Positions 33,841-43,134 of a stretch of DNA of 50,060 nt are shown here, piece by piece; the stretch's first letter is position 1, and each line of letters begins with the position of its first letter. Made by a program: the position numbers and the translations under genes. This stretch comes from Acidobacteriota bacterium. GTDB lineage: Bacteria; Acidobacteriota; Terriglobia; Terriglobales; Acidobacteriaceae. The stretch is taken from NCBI GenBank assembly GCA_003225555.1, contig QIAM01000030.1:1-50060 (forward strand), given 5' to 3'. The notes below the pieces were generated by a model, which saw nothing but the letters and a program-made list of their open reading frames with translations, searched no databases and was not told the origin of the DNA.

Positions 33841-34899
33841 ATGGTTCGAGTCGGAGTAATTGGCTTCGGATTGGCAGGACAGTCATTTCACGCTGCCGTG
33901 ATTCAGGGAGTAGCAGGCATGGAACTGGCCTGCATTCTCGAGCGTCACGGATCGCTCGCCCGCGAAACGTATTCCAACGTCCGCGTCGCTCGCTCGCTGG
34001 ACGAACTGCTTTCCGACAAAACGATCGGCCTCTGCGTGGTCGCGACTCCGAACGAGTCGCATTTCGAGCTGACCAGGGCCTGCCTCCTCGCTGGGCGCGA
34101 CGTAGTCGTCGACAAGCCGTTCACCCCGACCATGGCGGAAGCGCAAACTCTGGTCGAACTCGCCGCCAAGCACAAACGTCTTCTCACCGTTTACCAGGAC
34201 CGCCGCTGGGACGGAGTTTTTCGCACCGTTCGCAAGCTGATGGATGCGGGCACGCTAGGCGATATCGTCGAATACGAATCGCGCTTCGACCGCTTCCGCC
34301 TTGAGGCCAAGGAAAACGCATGGCGCGAGCGCGCCGACCAGCCCGCAGCCGGAGTGTTGTGGGATCTGGGTCCGCACCCCATCGACCAGGCGCTTGTATT
34401 GTTTGGGGAGCCGCAGACCATCACGGCCACTACGTTCCTTCAACGCACAACCTCGGTGATCGACGATGCATTCGACGTCTGCATGGACTACCCGCGTCTG
34501 CGGGCCACCTTGAAAGCACGCATCATTGCCTATGGCCTGAGCCCGCATCTGCTCATCCACGGGACCAAAGGATCGTTCCTGAAGTTCGGCATGGATCCGC
34601 AGGAAGAACGCCTGCGCACCGGCAACTTTCCGCGAGGCACCAACTGGCCCGCCGATTGGGGGACAGAGCCGGAAGCTGCGTGGGGAACGCTCAGCCTGGT
34701 GGGGCAGCCTCCCAAGAAAGTCAAAACCGAAGCCGGCGACTATCGCGGCTTTTACGCCAACGTCCGCGACGCCATCGAAAAAGGCGCCCTTCTCGACGTC
34801 AGCCCGGAACACGCTCTCCGCGTGATGCGCGCAGTTCTGCTTGCCCACAAGAGCAGCCGCGAGCGGCGGACCGTCCGCTGGGACGAAGCTCCGGAATGA
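33841..34899 (+). CDS. Gfo/Idh/MocA family oxidoreductase
   Basis: A 352-residue NAD(P)-dependent oxidoreductase with VGVIGFGLAGQSFH at the N-terminus, the family motif VVVDKPFTPT (Lys usually in EKP) near residue 100, and a C-terminal alpha/beta domain with WDLGPHPIDQAL holding a probable catalytic His. It is close to the YdgJ/YhhX-like group acting on sugars or inositols; substrate unknown. GAGGAC is upstream of the start. It appears monocistronic and is followed by a family C repeat. Confidence 0.93.
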   Translation: MVRVGVIGFGLAGQSFHAAVIQGVAGMELACILERHGSLARETYSNVRVARSLDELLSDKTIGLCVVATPNESHFELTRACLLAGRDVVVDKPFTPTMAEAQTLVELAAKHKRLLTVYQDRRWDGVFRTVRKLMDAGTLGDIVEYESRFDRFRLEAKENAWRERADQPAAGVLWDLGPHPIDQALVLFGEPQTITATTFLQRTTSVIDDAFDVCMDYPRLRATLKARIIAYGLSPHLLIHGTKGSFLKFGMDPQEERLRTGNFPRGTNWPADWGTEPEAAWGTLSLVGQPPKKVKTEAGDYRGFYANVRDAIEKGALLDVSPEHALRVMRAVLLAHKSSRERRTVRWDEAPE

Positions 34900-34907
34900 G
34901 GTTAAAC

Positions 34908-34970
34908 AGTAGCGCCGGCGTCCTGCCGGCTGTCCGGCGGCGTTACGAAAAGCCGGCGGTTCTGCACCTT
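34908..34970. repeat. Family C intergenic repeat
   Basis: It begins AGTAGCGCCGGCGTCCTGCC and includes the GCCGGC stems seen at 31746. It lies right after the Gfo/Idh/MocA gene. Confidence 0.6.
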
Positions 34971-35050
34971 TTGACATTTCCGTGACACTTACCGCCCGCA
35001 CTGCGTGGAAAAATCCGCCTGTCAGCATCTCCGCGAAAAGGAGTGATTGA

Positions 35051-36052
35051 ATGAAGTCTCGCGCCAGCTTTTTCTTTTTCCTCTTAGTGACCACATTCAG
35101 CGCCGCTCAAACGTACACCGTCACCGACCTCGGCACCCTGCCCGGGGGCAATTCCAGCGGGGCAAAAGCCGTCAACGCCACCGCACAAGTCACCGGCTTC
35201 GCCTTCCAATCCAGCACCATCAGCGACGTCTTTCGCTATAGCAACGGTTCGATGACCAATCTCGGCACACTCGGCGGGAATTCCGCCATTGGCAACGGCA
35301 TAAACGCTTCTGGCCAGATTGCCGGATACTCGACCAACGCCACTCCGACCTACCGTGCATTCGTAACTAAGGGCGACACCCTCACCGATATCGGCGACCT
35401 TGGTGGGGGCAGTGCCGTCGCCTATGGCATCAACGATTCGGGACAAGTCGTCGGCGCGGCCTACCTCGCCAATCTCGAAGTGCATCCGTTCCGCTACAGT
35501 AACGGAAAGATGACCGACCTGGGAACTCTGGGTTCTCACACCGCTGGCTGGTGGAACGTCGCCTCGGGGATCAACAAGTTCGGAGTAGTCGTCGGCACTT
35601 CGTACGACGCCAGCGGCAACTTCTTCGGCTTCACCTGGGCCAATGGCAAGATGACGAAGATGGGTACGCTCGGTGGCTCCTGGAGCCAGGCCTATGCCAT
35701 CAACAACAAAGGACAGATCACCGGATTGGCCTATACCGCGAATGGCAGCGGCCACGCCTTCATCACCAGTGGCACGAAGCTCATCGATCTGGGAACGTTC
35801 GCCGGTTCGACGTCAACCACATGGGGTTTCGGCATCAACAATCTCGGAGTGGTGGTCGGGCAGTCGACGTTTCAGAATACGTATCATGCGTTCGTCTTCA
35901 GCGGCGGCAAGATCAAGGATCTGAACAAGCAGATCCCTGCCGGTTCGGGATGGACCCTGACGGAGGCCGACGGCATTAACGATGCCGGACAGATTGTCGG
36001 GATGGGCCTGAAGAACGGTCAGCAGCACGCCTACCTGCTTACGCCACAGTAA
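35051..36052 (+). CDS. Secreted HAF-repeat protein 1
   Basis: A 333-residue protein with a signal peptide (RASFFFFLLVTTFSAAQ) followed by seven or so repeats of about 40-45 residues of the form LGTLGG...A..IN..GQ..G, the HAF repeat. These are secreted proteins common in acidobacteria and other soil bacteria, of unknown function and probably beta-propeller-like. AAAAGGAG at about 35036 fixes the start. The last repeat ends DAGQIVGMG ... HAYLLTP. A strong terminator follows at 36073. A second HAF protein lies at 48634. Confidence 0.88.
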   Translation: MKSRASFFFFLLVTTFSAAQTYTVTDLGTLPGGNSSGAKAVNATAQVTGFAFQSSTISDVFRYSNGSMTNLGTLGGNSAIGNGINASGQIAGYSTNATPTYRAFVTKGDTLTDIGDLGGGSAVAYGINDSGQVVGAAYLANLEVHPFRYSNGKMTDLGTLGSHTAGWWNVASGINKFGVVVGTSYDASGNFFGFTWANGKMTKMGTLGGSWSQAYAINNKGQITGLAYTANGSGHAFITSGTKLIDLGTFAGSTSTTWGFGINNLGVVVGQSTFQNTYHAFVFSGGKIKDLNKQIPAGSGWTLTEADGINDAGQIVGMGLKNGQQHAYLLTPQ

Positions 36053-36072
36053 ATGTTTTTGAGGGGGAAACG

Positions 36073-36098
36073 GGCGCGGCGTCAGCCGCGCCTTTTTT
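36073..36098 (+). terminator. Rho-independent terminator of HAF gene 1
   Basis: GGCGCGGC (36073-36080), loop GTCA, GCCGCGCC (36085-36092), then six T. It is 21 bases after the stop of the HAF gene. Confidence 0.92.
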
Positions 36099-36521
36099 CT
36101 TTGGCAGGAATGTTCGCTGCCCGTACCTTCAACAACCCTTACAAACCGCCTTTCCAGATGTAGAAGTGATGTTCGTCGGATGCCGTCTCTATGTTCAGCT
36201 TCTGCGATACCTTTCATCAGTTGGTGGTGTTTTCCGCGACGCCCTTGCGGAAGTTTTGACACTGGCACGCGTTCATCCTTTCGGCCGTTGCCCTCCGCTA
36301 GCGTTTCCTTAGACATGGAAGTATGATGCTATAAGGATTTTTCTGTGTAAATATAGAATTGCGGTAATTATGTCGTTATAATTCGTTTAATATACTATTA
36401 TTATTCTTCCAATTCGATGACAGCCCGGGACTCCCGGATCAATCGCCTTGGGCAACTGGCAATATTTAGCATTTTTGGCAGTGCATTCTTAAAACTGAAA
36501 TCGCGGTTACAGGAGTACGTC
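36099..36521. other. 423-base gap, AT-rich in its second half
   Basis: No gene is visible. From about 36320 to 36410 the sequence is markedly AT-rich compared with the rest of the window and may hold the promoter of the broken small gene at 36522. No long hairpin or repeat was found. Confidence 0.5.
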
Positions 36522-36687
36522 GTGTCTGAATCTAATGCCCCGGTTGTTACCTGCTCGGTCTGCAGCAAGCCGGTATCGCTGGAAAAAAGTGTGACGGATG
36601 AAGATGGTCGCCCACGCTGACTGCTACCTGCAAAGCGTGCGTCACAAGCCAGGAATGCTGGACTCCCCGATGAAGGCAGTCTCCTAG
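36522..36687 (+). pseudogene. Small zinc-binding protein, frameshifted
   Basis: GTG 36522 has an ideal RBS (AGGAG at 36511-36515). The frame gives VSESNAPVVTCSVCSKPV ... TDEDGRP and stops early at 36618-36620. In the next frame (+1) the sequence continues HADCYLQSVRHKP to a TAG at 36685-36687. Joined, this is a CxxC ... HxxC zinc-binding unit of about 55 residues, as found in small acidobacterial proteins reading KPVSLE ... DGRxVHxxCY. A loss of two (or five) bases near 36607-36612 would explain the break. Either a decayed gene or an error in the sequence. Confidence 0.6.
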
Positions 36688-36924
36688 TGCCGGCCTCGGC
36701 GCGAAAGGTGAAGTCTGACGGCGCCTGGTTAGGCTGCCTTACTGGCGTTTGAGAACTCCGGCGCTGAGGCGTCGTATAGCCGCTCGCCGGGCTTTCTGGT
36801 TTGCCCGTTGAACCTCCCCCGACTTGCAATCAGGAACCTTTGCTGGTGCGTTGCATACCGACGGAGTCAGGTGTAGATTCCCGGTCAGCCCGGAAAATTG
36901 TGGCTGGATGCTCAAGGAGGAGAT

Positions 36925-37470
36925 ATGCGTGCGTTAAAGACCGTTTTCGCGGTCGCAGTGTCGGCGTTCTTTATCGCGACAGCGGCCAGGACTCAGCAAA
37001 AGCAAACGTCGGACTCCGAGTACATCGCCCAAGCTCTCTCCGCTGCTCCCGAGGCTGTCGCGAAAGGAGCAGCCGTCGTTCGCGTGGAGGGGAACGGAAG
37101 CGTGCGCACCCTTCGCACAGGAGGAAACGGGTTTACGTGCATGATTATGGGCATGGATAAGATGTGTAACGATCGCAACAGCATGGAGTTTATCAATGCC
37201 CTGATGAAACACGTGCCGCCGCCGGATAAGGTGGGAATTTCGTACATGCTGGCCGGGGACACGGGGGCGAGCAATACGGACCCGCACGCTATGGGCAAAA
37301 CCGCGGACAATCATTGGATCGTCACAGGCCCTCACATCATGGTTTTCGGTCCTCCCAGCAAGACGTTGGGCTACACGGAGGCTCAGGACCCTGATACGAA
37401 TAAGCCTTACATGATGTGGGCCGGGACGCCCTATGAGCATGCCATGATTCCCATCGCTCCCGCGAAGTGA
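36925..37470 (+). CDS. Secreted hypothetical protein
   Basis: From ATG 36925 (perfect RBS AAGGAGGAG at about 36913-36921) there are 181 residues, with a signal peptide (MRALKTVFAVAVSAFFIATA). The mature part has VEGNGSVRTLRTGGNGFTCMIM, CNDRNSM, and DPHAMGKTADNHWIVTGPHIMVFG, and ends MMWAGTPYEHAMIPI. The Met, His and Cys content could suit metal binding, but I do not recognise a characterised family. The DUF1326 gene lies 216 bases downstream. Confidence 0.72.
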   Translation: MRALKTVFAVAVSAFFIATAARTQQKQTSDSEYIAQALSAAPEAVAKGAAVVRVEGNGSVRTLRTGGNGFTCMIMGMDKMCNDRNSMEFINALMKHVPPPDKVGISYMLAGDTGASNTDPHAMGKTADNHWIVTGPHIMVFGPPSKTLGYTEAQDPDTNKPYMMWAGTPYEHAMIPIAPAK

Positions 37471-37686
37471 GGATTGTGGTAGGTTGGAGTCACGGGGGCA
37501 AGTGGGCCCCCGCGGATTCTCACCCCAAAACCTTTGTTCTTTGTTCTCTGTTCTTGTCTCGCGCCAAACATCGCCTAACCCAGTCGCTGAGAACGCCTGG
37601 CGAAACCTCCAAAACCGTTGTAAAATCCCTTCGCTCCCCATAGGAAGTCGGGCTCCTTCGGAGAATGCGGTTCAAAGGAGATGGAC

Positions 37687-38376
37687 ATGAAAAGCTGGAA
37701 GCAGGTAAGCCTTCTCAGTTTGTGTGTGATTATCCTCATGGCCTCGACCTCGGGAAAGCCTGCATGGCAGATGAAAGCTGATTACGTAGAAGCCTGCAGC
37801 TGCCATTTGTTCTGTCCCTGCTATTTCAACAAACACGCGGAGCACCCGCACTGCGAGTTCAACATGGCGGTCAAAGTGCGCGAAGGGTACTCGGGCAACA
37901 CCAACCTGGCAGGGGCCAAATACTGGCTAACCGGAGATCTTGGCGACGAGTGGGGCACAAACAAGAAAGGAGAATGGGTGGTGGTCTCGTTCGATCCATC
38001 CACGAACAAAGAACAACGGGACGCTCTGGCGCCCATGATTCTCAAGACGTACGGTCTGCAGTGGGGCGAACTGAAAGTGCAGGAAGCTCCAATCGAGATC
38101 AATCGGGCGGGAGATGTCGTCAGCGCCAGTCTTGGTGGTGGTCAAATGGCTTCGATGAAGCTCAAGCGCGAGGGCGGCGCCGACGGCAAAGGTGTTGTAT
38201 TGAGGAACGTCAAGTATTTCGGAGCGCAGAACAATGACGGCTTCGAAATGTATCGCTCTCTCGAACACAGCGCCAATGTACAAGGACACAAATTTTCCTA
38301 CTCCGACCGGAATGCTTTTCTGATTTCGATCGACACACACGAAGGCGAGTCGGGCGGTATGTCTGGCAGTAAGTGA
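37687..38376 (+). CDS. DUF1326 domain secreted protein
   Basis: A protein of 229 residues with an N-terminal hydrophobic segment (about 8-22) and the DUF1326 signature ADYVEACSCHLFCPCYF with three close Cys, then HCEFNMAVKVREG. The rest is a beta-rich domain. Function unknown; the CxCxxxCxC pattern suggests redox or metal binding. I chose ATG 37687 over ATG 37681 because AAAGGAG (37674-37680) is six bases away. A strong terminator follows. Confidence 0.88.
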   Translation: MKSWKQVSLLSLCVIILMASTSGKPAWQMKADYVEACSCHLFCPCYFNKHAEHPHCEFNMAVKVREGYSGNTNLAGAKYWLTGDLGDEWGTNKKGEWVVVSFDPSTNKEQRDALAPMILKTYGLQWGELKVQEAPIEINRAGDVVSASLGGGQMASMKLKREGGADGKGVVLRNVKYFGAQNNDGFEMYRSLEHSANVQGHKFSYSDRNAFLISIDTHEGESGGMSGSK

Positions 38377-38396
38377 CAGGACTTTGTTCGGTTTGG

Positions 38397-38420
38397 GCCC
38401 CCGCATTGGCGGGGGCTTTT
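38397..38420 (+). terminator. Rho-independent terminator of DUF1326 gene
   Basis: GCCCCCGC (38397-38404), loop ATTG, GCGGGGGC (38409-38416), then TTTT. It is 21 bases after the stop. Confidence 0.88.
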
Positions 38421-38580
38421 CATTTGGGAGTGTTGCAACCAACCCCATCTTACCCATGGCCCCCGATATGTGCCGAAAAACCATGTCGGGCGGGAAATAG
38501 CCAGCGTAATATCCCCATATCGCATTGACCGGACTTTGACTGAGCGATTCCAAGTTTTTCAGCAGCGGTTGTCTTTTGCG

Positions 38581-39612
38581 TTACGGCTGGGCGTGCGCGG
38601 TAGCGTAGTAGCCCGACCGGGACTGAATCTTGTAATTCTGTTTGCACTTGATTTCAAGTTTGCGGTAGCTGCCATCCTGATTGGTATTGGTGGGCGTGTA
38701 TCCAATGTTGTACTGGCTGCGCAACTCGGCCGCGATCTGGTCGAACGCCTCTTTCAGCTTGTCGAACTTGTTGCCGACGTTGATAACGCGGCCTCCGGTC
38801 TGTTCGGTGAGTTTCTTCATCTCGCCCTCGCCGAAGTAGCCGCCAAAGCCGCCGTAGAATCCGCGGTCGGCGCACAGCAGAACGTAGACGATCGAATCCG
38901 CTTTTTGGGCGGCTTCGATCGCGTCCTGGACCTTCAGTTTGCTGCCTTCATCCTGCCCGTCGGTCAGCAGGATCATCGCCTTGCGTCCCACTTCCTTGGC
39001 CAGCATGTCATGCGCGGAAAGATAAACCGCGTCGAAAAGCAGCGTTCCCGCCGGATTGCGGATGGGAACCGGCTCGCCGCCCGCGCCGGGCAGGGGAGTG
39101 CCGCTGGTAAACCCGGTATTGATCTTGGCCTTGTTCAGTGCCGCCTGCAGGCGGTGCACATCGCGGGTGAAATCCTGCAGCAGGTCTACCGTCACATCGA
39201 AGCTGATCACGTAGGCCTCGTCCTTATCCGTCAGAATTTGCTTCAGAAAGGCGCCGCCGACCTCCTTCTCCATGTCGAGGACATTGCGCTGGCTTCCGCT
39301 GGAATCGATCATGATCCCCAAAGTAAGCGGAAGGTTCGATTCCGCGGTGAAGTACTTGACGGTCTGCGGCTTGCCGTCTTCGTAGATTTCGAAGTCGTCT
39401 TTGGTCAGGTTCGGGATTAGCCCTCCTTTTTTGTCCTTCACGTTGAAGAAGAGCTGGACCACGTTCACGTTGACCTTCAGCGTGTCTACGGGCTTCTGGT
39501 CATCAGTCGTCCGAGCGGGCGTTTGTTGAGCGAAAGAAAAAGAGAAGGAAGCCGCTGCCAAGGCCACGGCGGCGGGGAACACAATTCTGGTTCGGGAGGT
39601 AACTTTAGCCAT
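38581..39612 (-). CDS. Secreted VWFA-related domain protein 2
   Basis: A 343-residue protein with a signal peptide (IVFPAAVALAAASFSFSFAQ) and the same domain order as VWFA protein 1: VQLFFNVKDKKGGLIPNLTKD, DFEIYEDGKPQ, an intact MIDAS motif DSSGS, GTLLFDAVYLS, LLTDGQDEGS, then ELRSQYNIGY and RSGYY at the end. It probably acts in the periplasm or outside the cell; function of the family is unknown. It is divergent from VWFA protein 3. Confidence 0.92.
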   Translation of the reverse strand: MAKVTSRTRIVFPAAVALAAASFSFSFAQQTPARTTDDQKPVDTLKVNVNVVQLFFNVKDKKGGLIPNLTKDDFEIYEDGKPQTVKYFTAESNLPLTLGIMIDSSGSQRNVLDMEKEVGGAFLKQILTDKDEAYVISFDVTVDLLQDFTRDVHRLQAALNKAKINTGFTSGTPLPGAGGEPVPIRNPAGTLLFDAVYLSAHDMLAKEVGRKAMILLTDGQDEGSKLKVQDAIEAAQKADSIVYVLLCADRGFYGGFGGYFGEGEMKKLTEQTGGRVINVGNKFDKLKEAFDQIAAELRSQYNIGYTPTNTNQDGSYRKLEIKCKQNYKIQSRSGYYATAHAQP

Positions 39613-39890
39613 TCAGGATTCTCGTTGGGGTTCTTTGTTAGTCTAGTCCTGTAAGTTAGATGCACCAAATCGGCGGGTTCAGGCATCTCAGAGAACGGCA
39701 AAAAAGTTTTTCCGCGCCGTGGCCGAGGACTGAACAGATTGCTGAAAGGCTCTCTGGGGCTAAGGCCCTGACAGAGAAGAAAGGCTTTATCGCAGCGTTG
39801 AAACGCTGCGCCACCCAAATCACAGAGTTTTTCGGCAAACTGCGAACCCCCTGAATGTGGGGGTGGGGCGGAATTGGAACGGGAGAACGA
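39613..39890. other. 278-base gap between divergent VWFA genes
   Basis: It holds GCAGCGTTGAAACGCTGC (a hairpin near 39796) and CAGAGTTTTTCGGCAAACTG, which is similar to GCAGAGTTTTTCAACAAACT near 45034. There is no gene. RBS GGGAG lies close to 39891. Confidence 0.5.
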
Positions 39891-41237
39891 ATGGACTTCG
39901 TAGACAATCATAAACTTCTGCTGGTCACGGGGTTACTGGTTATCGGGCTCGCGTTGGCGTCTCTCCAAGCCCAGTCCAGCCCATCGTCTGCTCCGCAGGC
40001 CCAGCAACCGGCCCAAGATCAGAACGTTCCGGACGCACCGTCGGCGGTGCAGCCTCCTCCGCCACAGGACAAACCTCCGGCGGAACCGCCCGCCGCCACG
40101 CCCGATTCCAGTTCGGCTCAGCCACAGCCCGCAGACAAGACCCCACAAACGGAAACGCCGCAGGGCGAGCAGACCCAGCCTCCTCCCATGCCGCCGGTTC
40201 AGACCGTGCCGCCCGGCACGACTGTGGGCCAAGGCACCACCAACAACAAAGACCAGCTCTACAAATTCGTAGTCTCGACCAACTTCGTCCAGGTTCCAGT
40301 CACGGTAAAAGACAGCGACGGACGCCTGGTGGATGGCCTCCTCCCGAAAGATTTTGCGGTCTACGAAAACGGCAAGAAGCAGCAACTTTCGTTCTTCAGC
40401 AGCGATCCTTTTGAGCTCTCAGTCGCCATCCTGCTCGATCTCGGCATGCCCGATACGGCCGTGCAGAAGGTGAACCAAACCTTCCCCGCCCTGATTGGAG
40501 CTTTTAGCCCCTACGACGAAGTTTCCGTCTATACGTACAGCAGCACGGTAAGCCAGCTCACCGATTTCACGGGCACAACGCCAAGGCTGACTGCTGCTCT
40601 CAATCAGATGAAGACCGTGCGCGGCCACAACAATGGACCGCCCGTGCTTGGAGGCCCGCTCGGCCCGCAGGGCCCGACAGTGAACGGAGTTCCGGTCGGG
40701 GGCGGTCCCGCGCCGGTGTACACTCCGCCGAAAGAAGCGCATGTGCTGAACGATGCCATCCTCCGCGCCGCTCTCGACCTGAGCAAACGCGACAAGACGC
40801 GGCGCAAGGTCATCTTCGTGATCAGCGACGGCCGCGAGATGGGCAGCAAAGCCAGCTACAGCGACGTACTGAAGCTCCTGCTCGCGCAAGGGATTCAGGT
40901 GAAGGCCATCGCGGTTGAAGGAGCGGCTCTACCGCTTTACGGCAAGCTTGAACGCCTTCGTCTGCCGCGTGAGGGCTACGGCAACATCCTCCCAAAATAT
41001 TCCTCTGCAACCGGCGGCGGCGAACCTTACACAGAACTCTCCCGCAACGCGATCGAAGATGCATACGCGAAGATCACGTCTGAGGCCCGCAACCAGTACA
41101 CCCTCGGATACACAACGCGCGCAACCGCCAGCACCGTCAAACGAGAGATCGAAGTAAAAGTAACCGGCCACGGCCGAGATCTTAAGATCTACGCCAAGGA
41201 CGGCTACTATCCCATCGCCTCTTCCCGCGCGCAGTAA
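39891..41237 (+). CDS. Secreted VWFA-related domain protein 3 with Pro-rich region
   Basis: From ATG 39891 (GGGAG upstream) there are 448 residues: an N-terminal hydrophobic segment (LLLVTGLLVIGLALASL), a long Pro/Gln/Ala-rich, probably disordered stretch (about 30-120), then the VWFA-related domain (FVQVPVTVKDSDGRLVDGLLPKD, DFAVYENGKKQ, ISDGREMGS, EARNQYTLGY, DGYY). The usual MIDAS DxSxS is replaced by DLGMPD, so metal binding is doubtful. An insert rich in Gly and Pro (about 245-285) sits before the conserved LNDAILRAA. Confidence 0.88.
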   Translation: MDFVDNHKLLLVTGLLVIGLALASLQAQSSPSSAPQAQQPAQDQNVPDAPSAVQPPPPQDKPPAEPPAATPDSSSAQPQPADKTPQTETPQGEQTQPPPMPPVQTVPPGTTVGQGTTNNKDQLYKFVVSTNFVQVPVTVKDSDGRLVDGLLPKDFAVYENGKKQQLSFFSSDPFELSVAILLDLGMPDTAVQKVNQTFPALIGAFSPYDEVSVYTYSSTVSQLTDFTGTTPRLTAALNQMKTVRGHNNGPPVLGGPLGPQGPTVNGVPVGGGPAPVYTPPKEAHVLNDAILRAALDLSKRDKTRRKVIFVISDGREMGSKASYSDVLKLLLAQGIQVKAIAVEGAALPLYGKLERLRLPREGYGNILPKYSSATGGGEPYTELSRNAIEDAYAKITSEARNQYTLGYTTRATASTVKREIEVKVTGHGRDLKIYAKDGYYPIASSRAQ

Positions 41238-41239
41238 GG

Positions 41240-41317
41240 AATTGTTGATTGATGATTCCCTGATTGTTGATTGAAAAGCCTTGTGCTACCGGGGCTTCAA
41301 TCAACCATCAACAATCA
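41240..41317. repeat. Inverted and direct repeat ATTGTTGATTGA
   Basis: ATTGTTGATTGA occurs twice (41241 and 41264), and TCAATCAACCATCAACAATCA at 41297-41317 is its approximate inverse. It lies directly after VWFA protein 3. It could fold as a long imperfect hairpin. Confidence 0.6.
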
Positions 41318-41491
41318 CGAAACTAACGATTGACTGATCCCCCGCGGGTTTCCACCCTGTTTCCCTAGGGGGGCACCCAAGTAACCTGCGGGTCACCAAC
41401 GCCGTATGATATAAATCCACCAAGCCCCCAAAGGGACATTATTGTGCGCGGAGGCGCCCGCAGGGGTGTGGCCGCGCGTTTGAGGAAATGC

Positions 41492-42079
41492 TTGAGTTTC
41501 ATCAACTTCGCAGCCCGCGAGATTAACTGCAAGATCGTGTACTACGGCGCCGGATTAGGCGGCAAGACCACGAACCTGCAGCTCATTTACCAGAAGACGG
41601 CGGACCAGCAGAAGGGCAAGATGATCTCGCTTGCCACCGAAACCGAGCGCACCCTGTTCTTCGACTTCCTCCCACTGGACCTGGGTTCCGTGCGCGGCTT
41701 CAAGACCAGAATCCATCTCTACACCGTGCCTGGCCAGGTCTTCTACGACGCCAGTCGCAAGCTCATTCTGCGCGGCGTCGACGGCATCGTCTTCGTTGCC
41801 GACTCGCAGGAGCAGCGGCAGGACGCCAACGTCGAGGCCCTCGACAACCTGATGTCGAACCTGAAAGAACACGGCTACGACTTCAACAAGATTCCTTACG
41901 TGTTGCAGCTCAACAAGCGCGACCTGCCCAACATTCTTCCAGTCGATCTCCTAAGCACCGAGCTGCGCAAGAAGAACGAGCCCGTGGTCGAGGCGGTAGC
42001 GTTCCAAGGCGTGGGAGTATTCGAGACGTTGAAGGAAATCGCCAAGCAAGTCCTCACCGAACTGAAAGCCGGCGGCTAG
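41492..42079 (+). CDS. mglA: MglA-type small Ras-like GTPase
   Basis: A 195-residue cytoplasmic GTPase: P-loop [10 protein letters not shown] near residue 23, the switch region [25 protein letters not shown] segment, [20 protein letters not shown], and the G4 motif NKRD. It matches the MglA family that sets cell polarity and drives gliding or type IV pilus motility, usually with an MglB partner, which is not seen here. I take TTG 41492 as the start with GAGGAA (41482-41487) upstream, matching the usual N-terminus [15 protein letters not shown]. The frame is open to 41444. Confidence 0.9.
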   Translation: MSFINFAAREINCKIVYYGAGLGGKTTNLQLIYQKTADQQKGKMISLATETERTLFFDFLPLDLGSVRGFKTRIHLYTVPGQVFYDASRKLILRGVDGIVFVADSQEQRQDANVEALDNLMSNLKEHGYDFNKIPYVLQLNKRDLPNILPVDLLSTELRKKNEPVVEAVAFQGVGVFETLKEIAKQVLTELKAGG

Positions 42080-42111
42080 CTCGTATCTTAGGTGTGATGC
42101 TGAGCGGCCAA

Positions 42112-43134
42112 CTATTCGGACCTGGCCTCTGCCCAATAACTTGTTCGCGCCAGCACAGTATTGCCTCCCGGTTCTCTCAGGCGGGCGCGAATCTGGTGCA
42201 GTCCCGGACGCGGATTCGCGGGCTGGATACTGAGCAGATAACGGCTGTGCAGATGATTGGTGAAGTCGTTGACCCGCTGCTCGAATTTCCTGCCGGTTGC
42301 AAACGGCTCGTATTCGCCGCCCGTCATCGAGACAATCGCGCTCGGGACATTCTTCCTCATGGCCTGGCGCGCCCGGTTCATGAGGTCGAGGAAGTCTACG
42401 CCGTTGTGCATCTCAGCCTTGTTGTTGCCGCGGCCGGTATCGAGAATATTCGAGAGCGACGGCGAAAAGGTGAGCGCATACACCAGCACGTTTCTTTGTC
42501 CGATTTCAGCAACTACCTCGTCCATCTTCGCCTGGCTGCCGTGGTCGCGAGTTTCGCTGATCAGGAGCAAAACGCGTTCGTGCCCGTTCGGCGCCTCTTC
42601 CAGCAGTTTGATGGAGGCATCAACCGCGTCGAGGATGGCGGCGCCGCCGTCGCCCGGTTGCAGGTCGTTGAGGTCCTGGGTAATCCGATCGGCGTTGCCG
42701 GTGAAATCGTGGATGGGATGGACCTGGCTGTCGAACTCCACCACGCCGATCTTCGCATGGCCCTGGCTCACGATCGGCTCGAGAATCGAACTCAGCCCTC
42801 GGATGCGAGGGAATTCGTAACTGGCCCGCCGCCCAGTCTGGATGGCGACTACGATCGAAATCGCTTGTGAGTCCAGAGACTCATCCAGACGCACCGCCTG
42901 CTCGACGCCGTCGTCTTCAATGACGAAGTCCTTCGCCTCAAGACCGTAGACGATTTGACCGCGCGGGTTCTTGACGAGAGCCGGGACCAACACAACGTTC
43001 GATTGAGTATGGAGAGTGGTTTCCTGGGCGGCGCTGGTCCCGACCAAGGCGAGAATAACTAGCGCGAAGAGCAAAAACAGTCGGGATCTCCGCCGCAGCT
43101 TAGCCTGCCTTGCGGTTCTCTTCCAGCACTTCAT
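42112..43134 (-). CDS. VWFA-related domain protein 4
   Basis: From ATG 43134 there are 340 residues: a basic N-terminus and hydrophobic segment (LFLLFALVILALVGTSAAQ) and then the VWFA-related domain (VVLVPALVKNPRGQIVYGL, DFVIEDDGVEQ, GGAAILDAVDAS, LLISETRDHGS, HLHSRYLLSIQ, ARTSYW). The MIDAS site reads AIQTGR, so the metal site is lost, and the domain departs most from the others. Its start overlaps the end of zapA by 35 bases on the same strand, suggesting coupled translation with a cell-division gene. Confidence 0.85.
   Translation of the reverse strand: MKCWKRTARQAKLRRRSRLFLLFALVILALVGTSAAQETTLHTQSNVVLVPALVKNPRGQIVYGLEAKDFVIEDDGVEQAVRLDESLDSQAISIVVAIQTGRRASYEFPRIRGLSSILEPIVSQGHAKIGVVEFDSQVHPIHDFTGNADRITQDLNDLQPGDGGAAILDAVDASIKLLEEAPNGHERVLLLISETRDHGSQAKMDEVVAEIGQRNVLVYALTFSPSLSNILDTGRGNNKAEMHNGVDFLDLMNRARQAMRKNVPSAIVSMTGGEYEPFATGRKFEQRVNDFTNHLHSRYLLSIQPANPRPGLHQIRARLREPGGNTVLARTSYWAEARSE

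Noticed and set aside
34255..35094. 279-codon open frame on the minus strand
   Set aside because: It is antisense to the Gfo/Idh/MocA gene and crosses a family C repeat.
38470..39420. 316-codon open frame on the plus strand
   Set aside because: It is antisense to VWFA protein 2.
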